From Prochloron sp965198675 (GTDB lineage Bacteria > Cyanobacteriota > Cyanobacteriia > Cyanobacteriales > Prochloraceae): 64,000 nucleotides of DNA. The notes beneath the pieces were generated by a model. The model was not told the DNA's origin. It ran no database searches and was given only the letters and a program-made list of their open reading frames with translations. The stretch is from positions 2,232,001 through 2,296,000 of the forward strand of contig OZ240666.1 in NCBI GenBank assembly GCA_965198675.1, read 5' to 3'. Below are positions 50,845 through 59,938 of this stretch, piece after piece. The first letter of the stretch is position 1. Every line of letters starts with the position of its first letter. The translations under genes were made by a program, and so were the position numbers.

Positions 50845-51687
50845 ATGATCCATGGTTTTATTCCTCCGGAAAGGTTTTTTCCCTATCTGACTTGGTGTGA
50901 TATTGCAGCAATGGAGGATAAGAAAAATGTGGTGATTATTCAGCCAGTGGGAGCAATTGAACAACACGGTCCCCATTTACCTATAATAGTGGATGCTGCT
51001 ATTGGTATGGGGGTGTTGGGACGGGCATTGACCTTGTTGGATGGGGATATACCAGCTTATGCTTTACCCTGTCTTTATTACGGTAAATCCAACGAACATT
51101 GGCACTTTCCGGGCACCATTACTCTCACTGCTACAACTCTATTAGCAGTATTGATGGAAATGGCAGCTAGTATCTATCGGGCGGGTTTTCGCAAGTTGGT
51201 ACTGATGAACTCCCACGGAGGACAACCCCAAGTGATGGAAATTGCAGCTCGGGATATTCACCAGCAGTATGAAGATTTTCTCGTTTTTCCCTTATTTACC
51301 TGGAAAGTGCCCAATATTGCTGCTGAATTACTGACAGAAAAAGAGTTAGAATATGGTATCCATGCAGGGGATGGAGAAACTAGTCTGATGCTCTCTTTGT
51401 TACCAGATTGGGTTAAAATGGAGAAGGCAATAAAGGAGTATCCCCAGGGTATACCTTCAGATAGTTTGTTGAGTATGGAAGGGGATTTGCCTTTTGCTTG
51501 GATGATTCGGGAATTGAGTGCTAGTGGGGTGTTGGGAGATGCTACTATAGCTACTAAAGAAAAGGGCGGGCCGCGCTACCGCGCGGATCCGGTGTACTCA
51601 CCGGATCGCCTATTAGCATCTCTCTCTGATGGTTGGGTCAGGGTTATTAAGGATGTTTATAAATTTTCTCAACCTCAATCTATATGA
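50845..51687 (+). CDS. Creatininase-family amidohydrolase
   Basis: 280 residues from ATG 50845; a TTG twelve bases upstream lies in the previous gene's end. Metal ligands of the family are visible: QPVGAIEQHGPHLPIIVDAA (Glu, His, Asp), LVLMNSHGGQPQVMEIAARD with its His, and GIHAGDGETSLMLSLLPDWV (His and Glu). Related enzymes cleave cyclic amides such as creatinine or act in cofactor pathways (MftE in mycofactocin, ArfB in deazaflavin synthesis). The substrate here is unknown. Placement after the Uma2 array is probably incidental. Confidence 0.88.
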   Translation: MIHGFIPPERFFPYLTWCDIAAMEDKKNVVIIQPVGAIEQHGPHLPIIVDAAIGMGVLGRALTLLDGDIPAYALPCLYYGKSNEHWHFPGTITLTATTLLAVLMEMAASIYRAGFRKLVLMNSHGGQPQVMEIAARDIHQQYEDFLVFPLFTWKVPNIAAELLTEKELEYGIHAGDGETSLMLSLLPDWVKMEKAIKEYPQGIPSDSLLSMEGDLPFAWMIRELSASGVLGDATIATKEKGGPRYRADPVYSPDRLLASLSDGWVRVIKDVYKFSQPQSI

Positions 51688-51815
51688 GGATTGGATAAAC
51701 CGCAGAGGCGCAGAGAGCACAGAGAAAGAGAAGAGAGAGAAGAGAGAGAAGAGAGAGAATTGGTAAAATTTATTTTGGTCACTGATTTGGGCTGGGGGCG
51801 CGAGAAAAAATCATC
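51688..51815. other. Convergent spacer with GAGAGAA microsatellite
   Basis: 128 bp between the convergent creatininase and mnmH genes. It holds GCAGAGGCGCAGAGAGC, a dispersed repeat, and an AGAGAGAAG microsatellite (51722-51760). No gene. Confidence 0.5.
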
Positions 51816-52859
51816 TCATAGAATATTTAGCACTGTTTCAATACTCTTGGGGGATAAATCTGCTAGAGGCAATTTCAACTTCACTTCTGGATAAGTCTTA
51901 TCTAGGGAACGATAATATGCCCGGTCGTAATGATACTTCAGTAAATCTCCCACTAAAGCTTCCCACTCCTTCCTATCAATCCAATTATACCACTCTTCTA
52001 TCTTTTTACCACCGTAACGGGACTTCAAACCTCCTAATTTGCTTTTCAGCACTTCCGGATACTCCATTAAATGGGGATATTGTTGCAATAACCACTTAAT
52101 TCTCTCCTGGTTTGGTAACTGTAGTTCAACACAGGTTGCTTGTTTCATCTTCTCCCACAATACTGAGGGTAAATGAACCTGTCCTATTTTATTGCTTTCC
52201 GATTCTACCCACACTATCTTATTGGAATCTAACCTTTGTAACTCCTGGAGGAGCAATGATTCAAATCGCTTTTGGGAAGGTTGAGGGGAAGGTTTGGAAT
52301 CCCATTTTTGTCCTAGGAGGGAACCGCGATGATTTCCTAACTCTTCTAAGTCCAGGATTTGCACTCCTCTGGAACCCAACTGTCGCAGAATATGGGTTTT
52401 TCCTGTCCCGGTTAAACCACACAAGATTTTGTAAGTAAACTGAGAGGGGAGTTGGGCTAATTGTTCCCGCACGTAAGCACGATAAGTTTTGTATCCCCCT
52501 TCTAATAAGGTAACTCGCCAGCCTATTTGAGTCAATACCAGTGCTAAACTAGAGGAACGCTGACCCCCCCTCCAGCAGTATATTAAAGGAGAGTATTGCT
52601 TTTCTTTGGTAGCAAAGTGACTGTTTAAATGTTGGCTGATATTTTTGGATATTATTGCAGCACCAACTTTTCGCGCTGCAAAGGGAGATACTTGTTTATA
52701 GATAGTTCCTACTTTTGCTCGTTCTTCATTATTGAGTACGGGGAGATTAATTGCACCGGGAATATGGTCTTGGGTAAATTCATTTTCGGAACGGACGTCG
52801 ATGATTTTGCTGTAATTTTCTGACCAAGGGTATTTTGTATAAGTGGGGGTAGGGTGCAT
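51816..52859 (-). CDS. mnmH: tRNA 2-selenouridine synthase
   Basis: Converts 2-thiouridine at the wobble position of certain tRNAs to 2-selenouridine through a geranylated intermediate. 347 residues from ATG 52857-52859; an upstream in-frame start would translate a REP palindrome. The rhodanese domain has IDVRSENEFTQDHIPGAINL and the catalytic Cys in PLIYCWRGGQRSSSLA. The P-loop domain begins KILCGLTGTGKTHILRQLG and has KIVWVESESNKIGQVHLP. It implies selenophosphate (SelD) is made elsewhere in the genome. Confidence 0.93.
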   Translation of the reverse strand: MHPTPTYTKYPWSENYSKIIDVRSENEFTQDHIPGAINLPVLNNEERAKVGTIYKQVSPFAARKVGAAIISKNISQHLNSHFATKEKQYSPLIYCWRGGQRSSSLALVLTQIGWRVTLLEGGYKTYRAYVREQLAQLPSQFTYKILCGLTGTGKTHILRQLGSRGVQILDLEELGNHRGSLLGQKWDSKPSPQPSQKRFESLLLQELQRLDSNKIVWVESESNKIGQVHLPSVLWEKMKQATCVELQLPNQERIKWLLQQYPHLMEYPEVLKSKLGGLKSRYGGKKIEEWYNWIDRKEWEALVGDLLKYHYDRAYYRSLDKTYPEVKLKLPLADLSPKSIETVLNIL

Positions 52860-52880
52860 TTTAAACAGTGAGCAGTGTAG

Positions 52881-52985
52881 GGTGGGCATTGCCCACCGTC
52901 TTCTATTATAGCTTAGGGTTATAGTTTCACGCAAAGGGGGGAATTAAAGGGGGGATCGGGAAACTTTCCACACTTTAATGGTAGC
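52881..52985. repeat. REP palindrome and WD40-end relic upstream of mnmH
   Basis: GGTGGGCATTGCCCACC at 52881-52897. Then, around 52946-52985 on the minus strand, codons reading ATIKVWKVSRSPL match the end of a WD40 repeat followed by the GGGGGATC sequence seen at the ends of the kinase-WD40 relics at 55.9, 57.0 and 59.9 kb. Confidence 0.5.
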
Positions 52986-53012
52986 GTTTATCTGTGTTCA
53001 TCTGCGGTTCAT

Positions 53013-54746
53013 TTAATATCCTAGAGTTAAAGCACCCTGTTTACGAGGATCTGATGCACCATAGAATATACCATTAATATGCATTACGCTTTGAGTGGAA
53101 CCCATAGCTGGTTTTAGGACTACTTTATGACCCCTCCTCGTTAATAGGTTAAAGGTATCCCGATTTAAACCCCGTTCCACCTGCAATTCATCGGGAAACC
53201 ATTGATGATGGATCCTGACTGCATTAGTGGCTGCGGCAATATTCATATCATGATCGATAGCATTGAGAATGGTCTGCAAGGTAGTAGTAATAATTCTACT
53301 TCCCCCAGGACTGCCTGTTACCAGAAAAGGTTGACCGGACTTCATTACAATGGTTGGGGTCATGGAACTGAGCATTCTTTTTTCTGGTTCAATACTATTG
53401 GCCTCTCCTCCTATCAGTCCGTAAGCATTTGCTACTCCAGGTTTGGCAGTAAAGTCGTCCATTTCATTGTTGAGTAAAATACCCGTTCCGGGAACTGTAA
53501 TTTGCGACCCAAAGCTGAAATTTCAAGTATAAGTGTTGACTACTGCATTGCCTTGACTATCTATAATAGAGTAATGGGTTGTGTCGTTACTTTCAAGTAA
53601 TTCTTTCCCTCCTGGTAATATTGATTTACTGGGGGTGGCTCGATATAAATTGATTTTATTTCGCAATATCTGGGCGTAATTTTTAGAAATCAGACGCTTT
53701 ATGGGCACGAAAACAAAATCCGGATCTCCGAGAAATTTGAATCGGTCAGCGTAAGCTAGTTTCATGGTTTCCACCATGATATGAATAGTTTGGGCGCTAT
53801 TATGTCCCCACTCTTTTAAGGGAAATGGTTCGAGTATATTCAGCATTTGAACTAAATGAATGCCGCCGGAACTGGGAGGGGGCATGGAATGGATTTCATA
53901 GCCCCGATAAGTACCTCGAATTGGTTGGCGCATAACGGGTTCATAGGCGGCTAAATCTGCCTTGGTAATTAAACCACCATTGGCTTCCATTTCTGCTACA
54001 ATTGCCTCGGCGATCGCCCCTTGATAAAATGCTGCTTTCCCTTCTTTAGCAATTAGTTTCAGACTGCGGGCTAAATCTTTTTGGACCAGTATTTTCCCCA
54101 CTTCATAGGGTTTTCCACCTGGTTTATAATAGGTAGCAATACTGGCAGGGTGAGCTTGCATATATGGCTTTGCCCAACTCAAACTGCGATGCAAATCTTG
54201 AGTTACGGGGAAGCCATTTTCCGCCAAGGCTATGGCTGGTTGTAAGGCTCTCTCTAAAGAAATGGTGCCGTATTTTTCCAGCACCATGGTCATACCTGCT
54301 ACCGTACCGGGAACCCCAACAGCTAAATGACTGAAACGGGATTTTTCTGGATCTGGTTCCCCCTTTTCATCTAGGAACATATCCCTGGTTGCTGCTAATG
54401 GGGCTTTTTCCCGATAGTCGATAGCGATAGTTTCTCCTGTTTCTGCTAGGTGTACCACCATAAAACCGCCTCCACCTAAATTACCCGCCCGGGGGAGAGT
54501 AGCTGCTAAGGTGAAATCTACAGTTACAGCAGCGTCAATAGCATTTCCTCCCTCTTGCAAAACTGCTAAACCCGCTTGAGTAGCTAATGCTTCTTGGGAG
54601 GAGACCATGCCATTGTTAGCAGTAATGGGATGAAAAATATCCTCGGAACGATAAATAGGTTGGGAGCTTCCCTGGGTTAAAGAGATTTGTAAGGAAAAGA
54701 GAACTGTACCCGCAGCAATCAATTTTGAAATAAGTTTTGTTATCAT
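53013..54746 (-). pseudogene. ggt: Gamma-glutamyltransferase with an in-frame TGA in the small subunit
   Basis: A frame of 578 codons interrupted only by TGA at 53523-53525. ATG at 54744-54746 begins a signal peptide (LIAAGTVLFSLQISLTQGSS), so the enzyme is periplasmic. The large subunit has GGNAIDAAVTVDFTLAATLP and REKAPLAATRDMF. The self-cleavage and nucleophile Thr is in NDTTHYSIIDSQGNAVVNTYT, immediately followed by the stop where homologues read TLN. The rest continues NFSFGSQITVPGTGILLNNE and SPGGSRIITTTLQTIL, the gamma-glutamyl binding part. As read, only about 17 residues of the small subunit are made, so the enzyme should be dead. Confidence 0.85.
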
Positions 54747-54799
54747 GTTATTTTGGTAGTCTCGCGCAGAGGCGCAGAGACGCAAAGGGGGGAAGGAGT

Positions 54800-55000
54800 A
54801 TTCAACCTCTGCTACCATCAGGTAAAGTTGTGCGTCTTCAAAATTGACATCTTCAATGTTAGCATTCTGGAGGTTCGCTCTTTCCAGGTTAGCCTCTGCC
54901 AGATAAGCTTCTTTGCTCTCTCCTTCATTAATAATGCGCCAAACTAATAACCAGCGATCGCCTAAAACAGTGTTTTCATCTATTTTAGTACCCCTCAGCA
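54800..55000 (-). pseudogene. Pentapeptide-repeat protein fragment
   Basis: About 60 codons without a start: GDRWLLVWRIINEGES followed by AYLAEANLERANLQNANIED and VNFEDAQLYL. The A(N/D)LxxANL pattern is the pentapeptide repeat, and the RWLLVWRIIN lead-in is common before such repeats in cyanobacteria. It runs into the region before ggt in the same frame, without a stop between. Confidence 0.65.
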
Positions 55001-55009
55001 GTTACCAGT

Positions 55010-55039
55010 CCTGCTCAGGCGCGGCTGCGCAGGAGCAGG
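55010..55039. repeat. CCTGCTC...GAGCAGG palindrome
   Basis: Second copy of the GC-rich palindrome that lies inside tnpB at 19466-19499. Its centre is AGGCGCGGCTGCGCAG. A short third version is at 59601-59622. Confidence 0.7.
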
Positions 55040-55049
55040 GGGGGAATAG

Positions 55050-55658
55050 TTACCAAACTCCGGGTCGAAAATCTTGGTCATTAGCAATTTCTACCACCTC
55101 TCCTGACTGTTGGATAACGAATAATCCCCGACGGGAAGCATAAGTGTCGATTCCTTCATTGATTTCAATTCCGGCGACAGCACCATTTAGCGTTATATCA
55201 GCAAAACGAGGAAATGCTTCTTTAAAACGAACCAATTTTTCTAGAAAATAATCCACATCTGATTTCGATAAATTAGATTTTACTTCTACAGCAACTGCTA
55301 CATCAGTATTCATAGCTAGTATATCAATTTCCATGGCTACAGGGGGATTTTTTGTTTTCATCCGACGGAAAGTTTGTGTTACTGGGATATTTCGTTCTTG
55401 CAAGAGACGCACAATAGCAGGTTCAACTAAATTCTCCACAAACTGTCCCCAACGATTTGTAAGATTCCCAACGGCTTTATTGGTATTCGCTACAATATCT
55501 TCTAGCTCAGCAAGCCGTTTTTTGGCTTCCGCTGCACGACGATCTGTTTCTGCTGCTCGACGCTTACTATCTTCTGCCAGTTCTGCGAAACGTCGATCTG
55601 CTTCCCGTTGAGAAGCTTGAAATAATTTGTAGATATCGTCTATAGTGAATTGTGACAT
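55050..55658 (-). CDS. DUF3782-type protein: coiled coil plus PD-(D/E)XK nuclease, short form
   Basis: 202 residues. MSQFTIDDIYKLFQASQREA leads into a coiled coil of ADRRFAELAEDSKRR-type repeats (residues 20-60). The conserved NKAVGNLTNRWGQFVENLVE follows. The nuclease-like core has AMEIDILAMNTDVAVAVEVK, with Asp and E-x-K, and ends DQDFRPGVW. The family is common in cyanobacteria and has no proven role. A longer paralogue lies 500 bp upstream at 56144, with a kinase relic between them. Confidence 0.8.
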   Translation of the reverse strand: MSQFTIDDIYKLFQASQREADRRFAELAEDSKRRAAETDRRAAEAKKRLAELEDIVANTNKAVGNLTNRWGQFVENLVEPAIVRLLQERNIPVTQTFRRMKTKNPPVAMEIDILAMNTDVAVAVEVKSNLSKSDVDYFLEKLVRFKEAFPRFADITLNGAVAGIEINEGIDTYASRRGLFVIQQSGEVVEIANDQDFRPGVW

Positions 55659-55869
55659 AGTTTTATAGCAACTCTTACAAAGCGATCGCTCTGGCGGGGG
55701 CAGTGCCCATCAAACTAAAACTTTAGGGCGATCACCACTATTATATGAGTTTCTGTAACTCTCTTCTCTTATCTCTGCGCCCTCTGCGGCTCTGCGGTTC
55801 TTAAAAGCGATCGCTCTCTCTTCTATTATATCATTCAATCGGGCGTTACCCATTGTACAAAGGAGAAAT
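55659..55869. other. Spacer with HIP1 sites and dispersed repeats
   Basis: About 210 bp with two HIP1 octamers (55682-55689, 55808-55815) and the TCTGCGCCCTCTGCGGCTCTGCGG repeat type. No gene. Confidence 0.5.
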
Positions 55870-56015
55870 CATGGAAAACTTTCCACACTATAATGATACC
55901 ATCCTCACTCCCACTCACTACTTATTGCTTGGGTATCTAACGCGAGATAGGTAGTTCCAAACCCACCTTCTCCTAACTCATTAATTATTTTATTTTGAAT
56001 AATAAATTTGTGCAT
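55870..56015 (-). pseudogene. Kinase-WD40 relic: kinase start joined to last WD40 strand
   Basis: ATG at 56013-56015 begins MHKFIIQNKIINELGEGGFG, then TTYLALDTQ, a Ser/Thr kinase glycine loop. After 30 codons the sequence jumps to the end of a WD40 blade, readable in another frame as VSGSEDGIIIVWKVFH. Hundreds of codons between the two have been lost, leaving only both ends of a kinase-WD40 gene. Confidence 0.7.
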
Positions 56016-56143
56016 ACATAACAAAACAAAATTGATGATATTATTATAACAGGCGCTCGCGAAGCGGAGCCTTGCTCTCGCTCTGATGGGCAGTACCCAC
56101 TACGAACTATGCACACATAGATAAAGGCGATGGCGGTACGTGG

Positions 56144-56842
56144 CTACCAAACTCCTGGTCGAAAATCTTGGTCATTAGCAATTTCTACCACCTCCCCTGA
56201 CTGTTGGATAACGAATAACCCCCGACGGGAAGCGTAGGTGTCGATTCCTTCATTGATTTCAATTCCGGCGACAGCACCATTTAGCGTTATATCAGCAAAA
56301 CGAGGAAATGCTTCTTTAAAACGAGCTAACTTTTCTAAAAAATAATCCACATCTGATTTCGATAAATTAGATTTTACTTCTACAGCAACTGCTACATCAG
56401 TATTCATAGCTAGTATATCAATTTCCATGGCTACAGGGGGATTTTTTGTTTTCATCCGACGGAAAGTTTGTGTTACTGGGATATTTCGTTCTTGCAAGAG
56501 ACGCACAATAGCAGGTTCAACTAAATTCTCCACAAACTGTCCCCAACGATTTGTAAGATTACCAACAGCTTTATTGGTGTTCGCTGCAATATCTTCTAGT
56601 TTAGCAAGCCGTTTTTTTGCTTCTACTGAACGACGATCTGCTTCTTCTGCGAGTTCTGCTGAACGACGCTTACTATCTTCTGCAAGTTCTGCGAAACGAC
56701 GATCTAGTTCTGCTGAACGACGATCTGCTTCTGCTGCTCGACGCTTACTATCTTCTGCGAGTTCTGCGAAACGTCGATCTGCTTCCCGTTGAGAAGCTTG
56801 AAACAATTTGTAGATATCGTCTATGGTAAAGGACTCTGACAT
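56144..56842 (-). CDS. DUF3782-type protein: coiled coil plus PD-(D/E)XK nuclease, long form
   Basis: 232 residues, nearly identical to the 55050 gene outside the coiled coil. The coil (residues 20-90) is expanded with extra ADRRSAELDRRFAELAEDSK and RRSAELAEEADRRS units. The nuclease core (EIDILAMNTDVAVAVEVKSN) and tail (DQDFRPGVW) are unchanged. It differs at the start (MSESFTIDDIYKLF) and at KLARFKEAFP. The pair shows recent duplication with repeat-length change in the coil. Confidence 0.8.
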   Translation of the reverse strand: MSESFTIDDIYKLFQASQREADRRFAELAEDSKRRAAEADRRSAELDRRFAELAEDSKRRSAELAEEADRRSVEAKKRLAKLEDIAANTNKAVGNLTNRWGQFVENLVEPAIVRLLQERNIPVTQTFRRMKTKNPPVAMEIDILAMNTDVAVAVEVKSNLSKSDVDYFLEKLARFKEAFPRFADITLNGAVAGIEINEGIDTYASRRGLFVIQQSGEVVEIANDQDFRPGVW

Positions 56843-56974
56843 GGTTGTAGGATATAGGTATATGTATTATGTGGGGTGGGAACTGGAAGTTTCCGCCCTA
56901 TTATATTATAATATAGCAGTTCCCAAGTCAAAAAGGGGCGATCGCTCGGTATCAAGGGGGGCTGGGGGGGATCA

Positions 56975-57236
56975 AGGGGAAACTTTCCTCACTCCAAGGT
57001 TTCTTGGGAATAATCTCTTGAGTCAAGTCATGACCTTGGATATACTCTTGTATGAGATAAAATTTCCCCTTTTCTTCAAAATAAGCATATAAACGGGGTA
57101 TTTGGGGGTGTGTCTTTGCTTCGGTAAAAACTGTGGTATTCTGATTTCTAAGGTGCTTGACTACACGATAGGTAGTTTCAAACCCACCTTCTCCTAGCTC
57201 CCGAATGATTTCCTAGTGACTAATTTCTTTGACCAT
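56975..57236 (-). pseudogene. Ser/Thr kinase N-lobe relic
   Basis: From ATG 57234-57236 the frame reads MVKEISH, then TAG at 57213-57215, then EIIRELGEGGFETTYRVVKH, with an internal loss between the glycine loop and VVKHLRNQN. PQIPRLYAYFEEKGKFYLIQ and EYIQGHDLTQEIIPKKPW follow before the end merges with the WD40-terminal GGGGGATC sequence. Similar to the larger kinase gene at 59939-61002. Confidence 0.75.
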
Positions 57237-57275
57237 TGTGCTTTAGCAATTATACATCAATTTACATAAACTACT

Positions 57276-59717
57276 GTCGGGTAAAGTTCAAGAGTCACCT
57301 CTATCCCCTCCCCTAAGAACCGGACGTGACAATTTCTTATCATCCGGCTCAAGTCTTACTTCAAGCCCTGCTTGGATTTCTTACTGTGTACCTGTTTGTG
57401 ACATGCTTTATGCAAGTGCTGAAGGTTGTCGATATTATCCGAACCTCCATTCCTTACAGGCACTATGTGATGGGTCTCAATTTCCTCACCATTAAACAGG
57501 TGGTCATGACATACTGAGCATCTCCAGCCTTGTGCATTTGCGACAGATTCATATTTAGAGCCTTCGGACCAGCGCACTTTACCTGATTTTGTTTGCCTAC
57601 TCTGCCAATATTCCACCAATTCTGGGTCATCTAAGGAGTTAGTTCCTCTCACTTTGATATGTCTTATAATGGGTACAGACTGTATATCGAACAGGTCGTG
57701 GAGAGACTCACGACCTCTTCTGTCCATACTCTTATAAAAGAATATCCAATTTTTGACCTTCTTCTCACCCTTCTCGTAGGTAGTTTCGGTGCGGAAATAC
57801 TTTTTCTTAACCCATTTTTTGCCTTTTTTGGGGTGTCGTCTTTTTGCCCATCGCCAGAGGTACCACCAAATTCGGTAGCTTATTTTTGAGAAGGTTTCTT
57901 TGCTGCATACTCCTCTGTAGTAATTAGCAAAACCTCTGAGAAGTGGTTCAATCTTGCGGATGACTTGCTCCGGGGTTTTCGTCTTCATGCTACTGATGGT
58001 TGCACCAATTTTTTTGCAGAAGGCTAGTACCTTTGTCTTCTGAGGTTTGATGATTAACTTGTCCCGTAAGACGCCGTCCTCACTCTTCACCTCGTATTGC
58101 CGCAGGTTGCGCCCCAAAAAATCAAACCCGTCTTTGATATGTACAATCCGTGTCTTCTCTTCACTGATTTCAAGACCTCGTTCTGACAACCATTGATTTA
58201 TCTGGATTTTCAGTATCTCCAAGGATTCCTTGTCCTTAGCGGTAACTACAAAATCATCCGCGTACCTGATGACGCCTACCTTTGGGTTACATTTTCCGAT
58301 GTATTCTTCTAACCCGTGGAGTCCTATATTAGCTAATAAGGGACTGATTACGCCACCCTGTGGAGTACCCCTTTCGGTCGGGGTATAACCTTTCTTATAT
58401 TCGACAAATCCAGCTTTTAACCATCCATTTATTAGAGAGTCTTCTCTAGTAGCTTTCTGAATAGATTTATGGTCAATGTTGTCAAAGAAGCTCTTGATAT
58501 CAGCGTCCAGAACCCATTTGTCTTTATCAAACCATCCGAACCGATTCTTGCCTTTACTCAACCTTGCAAAGCATTGTGCTATGGCATCGTGGCAACTTCG
58601 TCCAGGTCTGAAGCCGTAGGAGTTGGCCTCAAACTCCGCTTCCCATTCGGGTTCCAGTGCATTCTTTACTATTGACTGAGCGACTCTATCTCTCACGGTC
58701 GGGATTCCGAGGGGACGTTTCTTACCATTTGATTTGGGTATATATACCCTTCTAGCGGGCTTAGCCTTAGGCATGACCCACGAGTTGGCAAGTTTCACGC
58801 GCTGTGCTGGGGTTTCTATTACCTCCTTGTCTATCCCCGCTGTTTGCTTTCCGGCATTTGCCTGCGTGATTTGTCTGATGCTCAACAATAGGTTCGACCG
58901 ACATCTTTTCATTAATTTCTGTAGACGCAATAATTGCCTCCACAGTCCAAGCTTTCGGGCACGAAATATCCGACCGCGTAAATTCCTAACAATCTTCTTA
59001 GTGCGGCGCCAGTTTATGTCACCCCACTTTTCCAACTGTCCTTTAGGTCCATTTTCCAGAACTGCTTCTGTCATCTAACTTTTCCTTCAGTTTGGTCTCT
59101 AGTTGTCTTTCTATTTCGTATAAGACCCAAGTGAAGTCTGCTTTTCCTTTCGGTCAGGGACAAATCTTGAATCCCTATCTTCTCCATTACAGAGGAGCAT
59201 TTGCTTTCTCACTCATCCTTTACCCTCCAAGGAGTTCCACCTCCGTTACCTTCGGCCTACTGTGAGCAATCGACCAGCTCTCAGACCCTGTAGGGCTTAT
59301 CCTGTTGTTTCACTTAGTTTTATCTAGTTGGTTAGGTTGGTTCCTATCCCCCGGTAGAGCTTTGTTTCCTCAATTCACCAAAACGCAAATGGTGAACTCT
59401 GTCTACTTACCGTTTTGGTTAAGGCGTGTCAGAGATAATTTCGCCTATCTTTACTATCGAGGTTTAAACGGAGGAGTTCGGTTTTTGTACAGTGACACCG
59501 CAACTCTTTTACTTCGCTTTCGCTCAACCTTCCAACTATTTCCCTCTTGCTCCTTGTACCTAATCCCTGGCATTTTGGTTACTTTCGGGGACTGCATTCC
59601 AGCCGCGCCTGAGCAGGCGGCTGTGACCGGACTCTGTGAGTCTTTTCCGTGAGGGCTAGGGGAGGAAATCCCTAGGAGGCTAGGAGCCTCGCACTAAGCG
59701 ACCAGTTCAGGTCGCGC
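57276..59717 (-). mobile_element. Complete group II intron with maturase
   Basis: About 2,442 bp. The 5' end at 59717 reads GCGCGACCTGAACTGG, one base off the GTGCG consensus. Domain V is seen near the 3' end (GAGCCGGATGATAAGAAATT, with TTGTCACGTCCGGTTCT, about 57307-57350). It is followed by domain VI and an end in TTACCCGAC at 57276. It encodes a full maturase. The insertion is not in a gene but just beyond a 9-bp-stem hairpin (59722-59745), between two kinase relics. Confidence 0.85.
57356..59074 (-). CDS. ltrA: Group II intron reverse transcriptase/maturase with HNH domain
   Basis: 572 residues. The RT0-RT7 region includes AGIDKEVIETPAQRVKLANS, YIPKSNGKKRPLGIPTVRDR, NSYGFRPGRSCHDAI, RGTPQGGVISPLLANIGLHG and the active site GVIRYADDFVVTAKD. 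Domain X (maturase) has LLRGFANYYRGVCSKETF. The C-terminal HNH endonuclease shows WRCSVCHDHLFNGEEIETHH and IVPVRNGGSDNIDNLQHLH, then KACHKQVHSKK. All parts are intact, so the intron is probably mobile and splicing-competent. It could also serve the ORF-less intron at 26965, if that RNA is compatible. Confidence 0.95.
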   Translation of the reverse strand: MTEAVLENGPKGQLEKWGDINWRRTKKIVRNLRGRIFRARKLGLWRQLLRLQKLMKRCRSNLLLSIRQITQANAGKQTAGIDKEVIETPAQRVKLANSWVMPKAKPARRVYIPKSNGKKRPLGIPTVRDRVAQSIVKNALEPEWEAEFEANSYGFRPGRSCHDAIAQCFARLSKGKNRFGWFDKDKWVLDADIKSFFDNIDHKSIQKATREDSLINGWLKAGFVEYKKGYTPTERGTPQGGVISPLLANIGLHGLEEYIGKCNPKVGVIRYADDFVVTAKDKESLEILKIQINQWLSERGLEISEEKTRIVHIKDGFDFLGRNLRQYEVKSEDGVLRDKLIIKPQKTKVLAFCKKIGATISSMKTKTPEQVIRKIEPLLRGFANYYRGVCSKETFSKISYRIWWYLWRWAKRRHPKKGKKWVKKKYFRTETTYEKGEKKVKNWIFFYKSMDRRGRESLHDLFDIQSVPIIRHIKVRGTNSLDDPELVEYWQSRQTKSGKVRWSEGSKYESVANAQGWRCSVCHDHLFNGEEIETHHIVPVRNGGSDNIDNLQHLHKACHKQVHSKKSKQGLK

Positions 59718-59721
59718 TGCA

Positions 59722-59745
59722 TTATGATAAAGTATCTTATCATAA
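59722..59745. terminator. Hairpin TTATGATAA/TTATCATAA at the intron insertion site
   Basis: Perfect 9-bp arms with a 6-base loop. On the minus strand it immediately precedes the intron 5' end. It is AT-rich and lacks a U-run, so it may be a weak terminator or simply the stem recognised by the intron. Confidence 0.45.
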
Positions 59746-59938
59746 CAAATAAACCCATCTGCGGTTCCTATTATAACAGGTACCTGATCGCCCCGCCCTA
59801 GGAACTCTCTCTTCTCTTATCTCTGCGCCCTCGGCGTCTCTGCGGTTTTTAAAAGCGATGCCCCCCATGGGCAATGCTGGGCGCAAGCATGCAGCGCCGA
59901 ACTTCGGCTCCCCCCGCGTAGCGGGGGGCTGGGGGGGA
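59746..59938. repeat. Dispersed repeat cluster
   Basis: 193 bp containing ATCTGCGGTTCCTATTATAACAGG, TCTGCGCCCTCGGCGTCTCTGCGG and a block GCGATGCCCCCCATGGGCAATGCTGGGCGCAAGCATGCAGCGCC (59856-59899) that recurs at 61261-61304. No gene. Confidence 0.7.

Noticed and set aside
51691..51894. Small plus-strand reading frame rich in Arg-Glu
   Set aside because: It is a translation of an AGAGAGAAG microsatellite and runs antisense into mnmH; no ribosome site or family.
228..53525. UGA recoded as tryptophan in this organism
   Set aside because: Several intact genes use TGA as their natural stop (ctaC, the subtilase, the DUF3368 toxin, hicA) and TGG is used for Trp everywhere. TAG and TAA also occur as lesions, so point-mutation decay is simpler.
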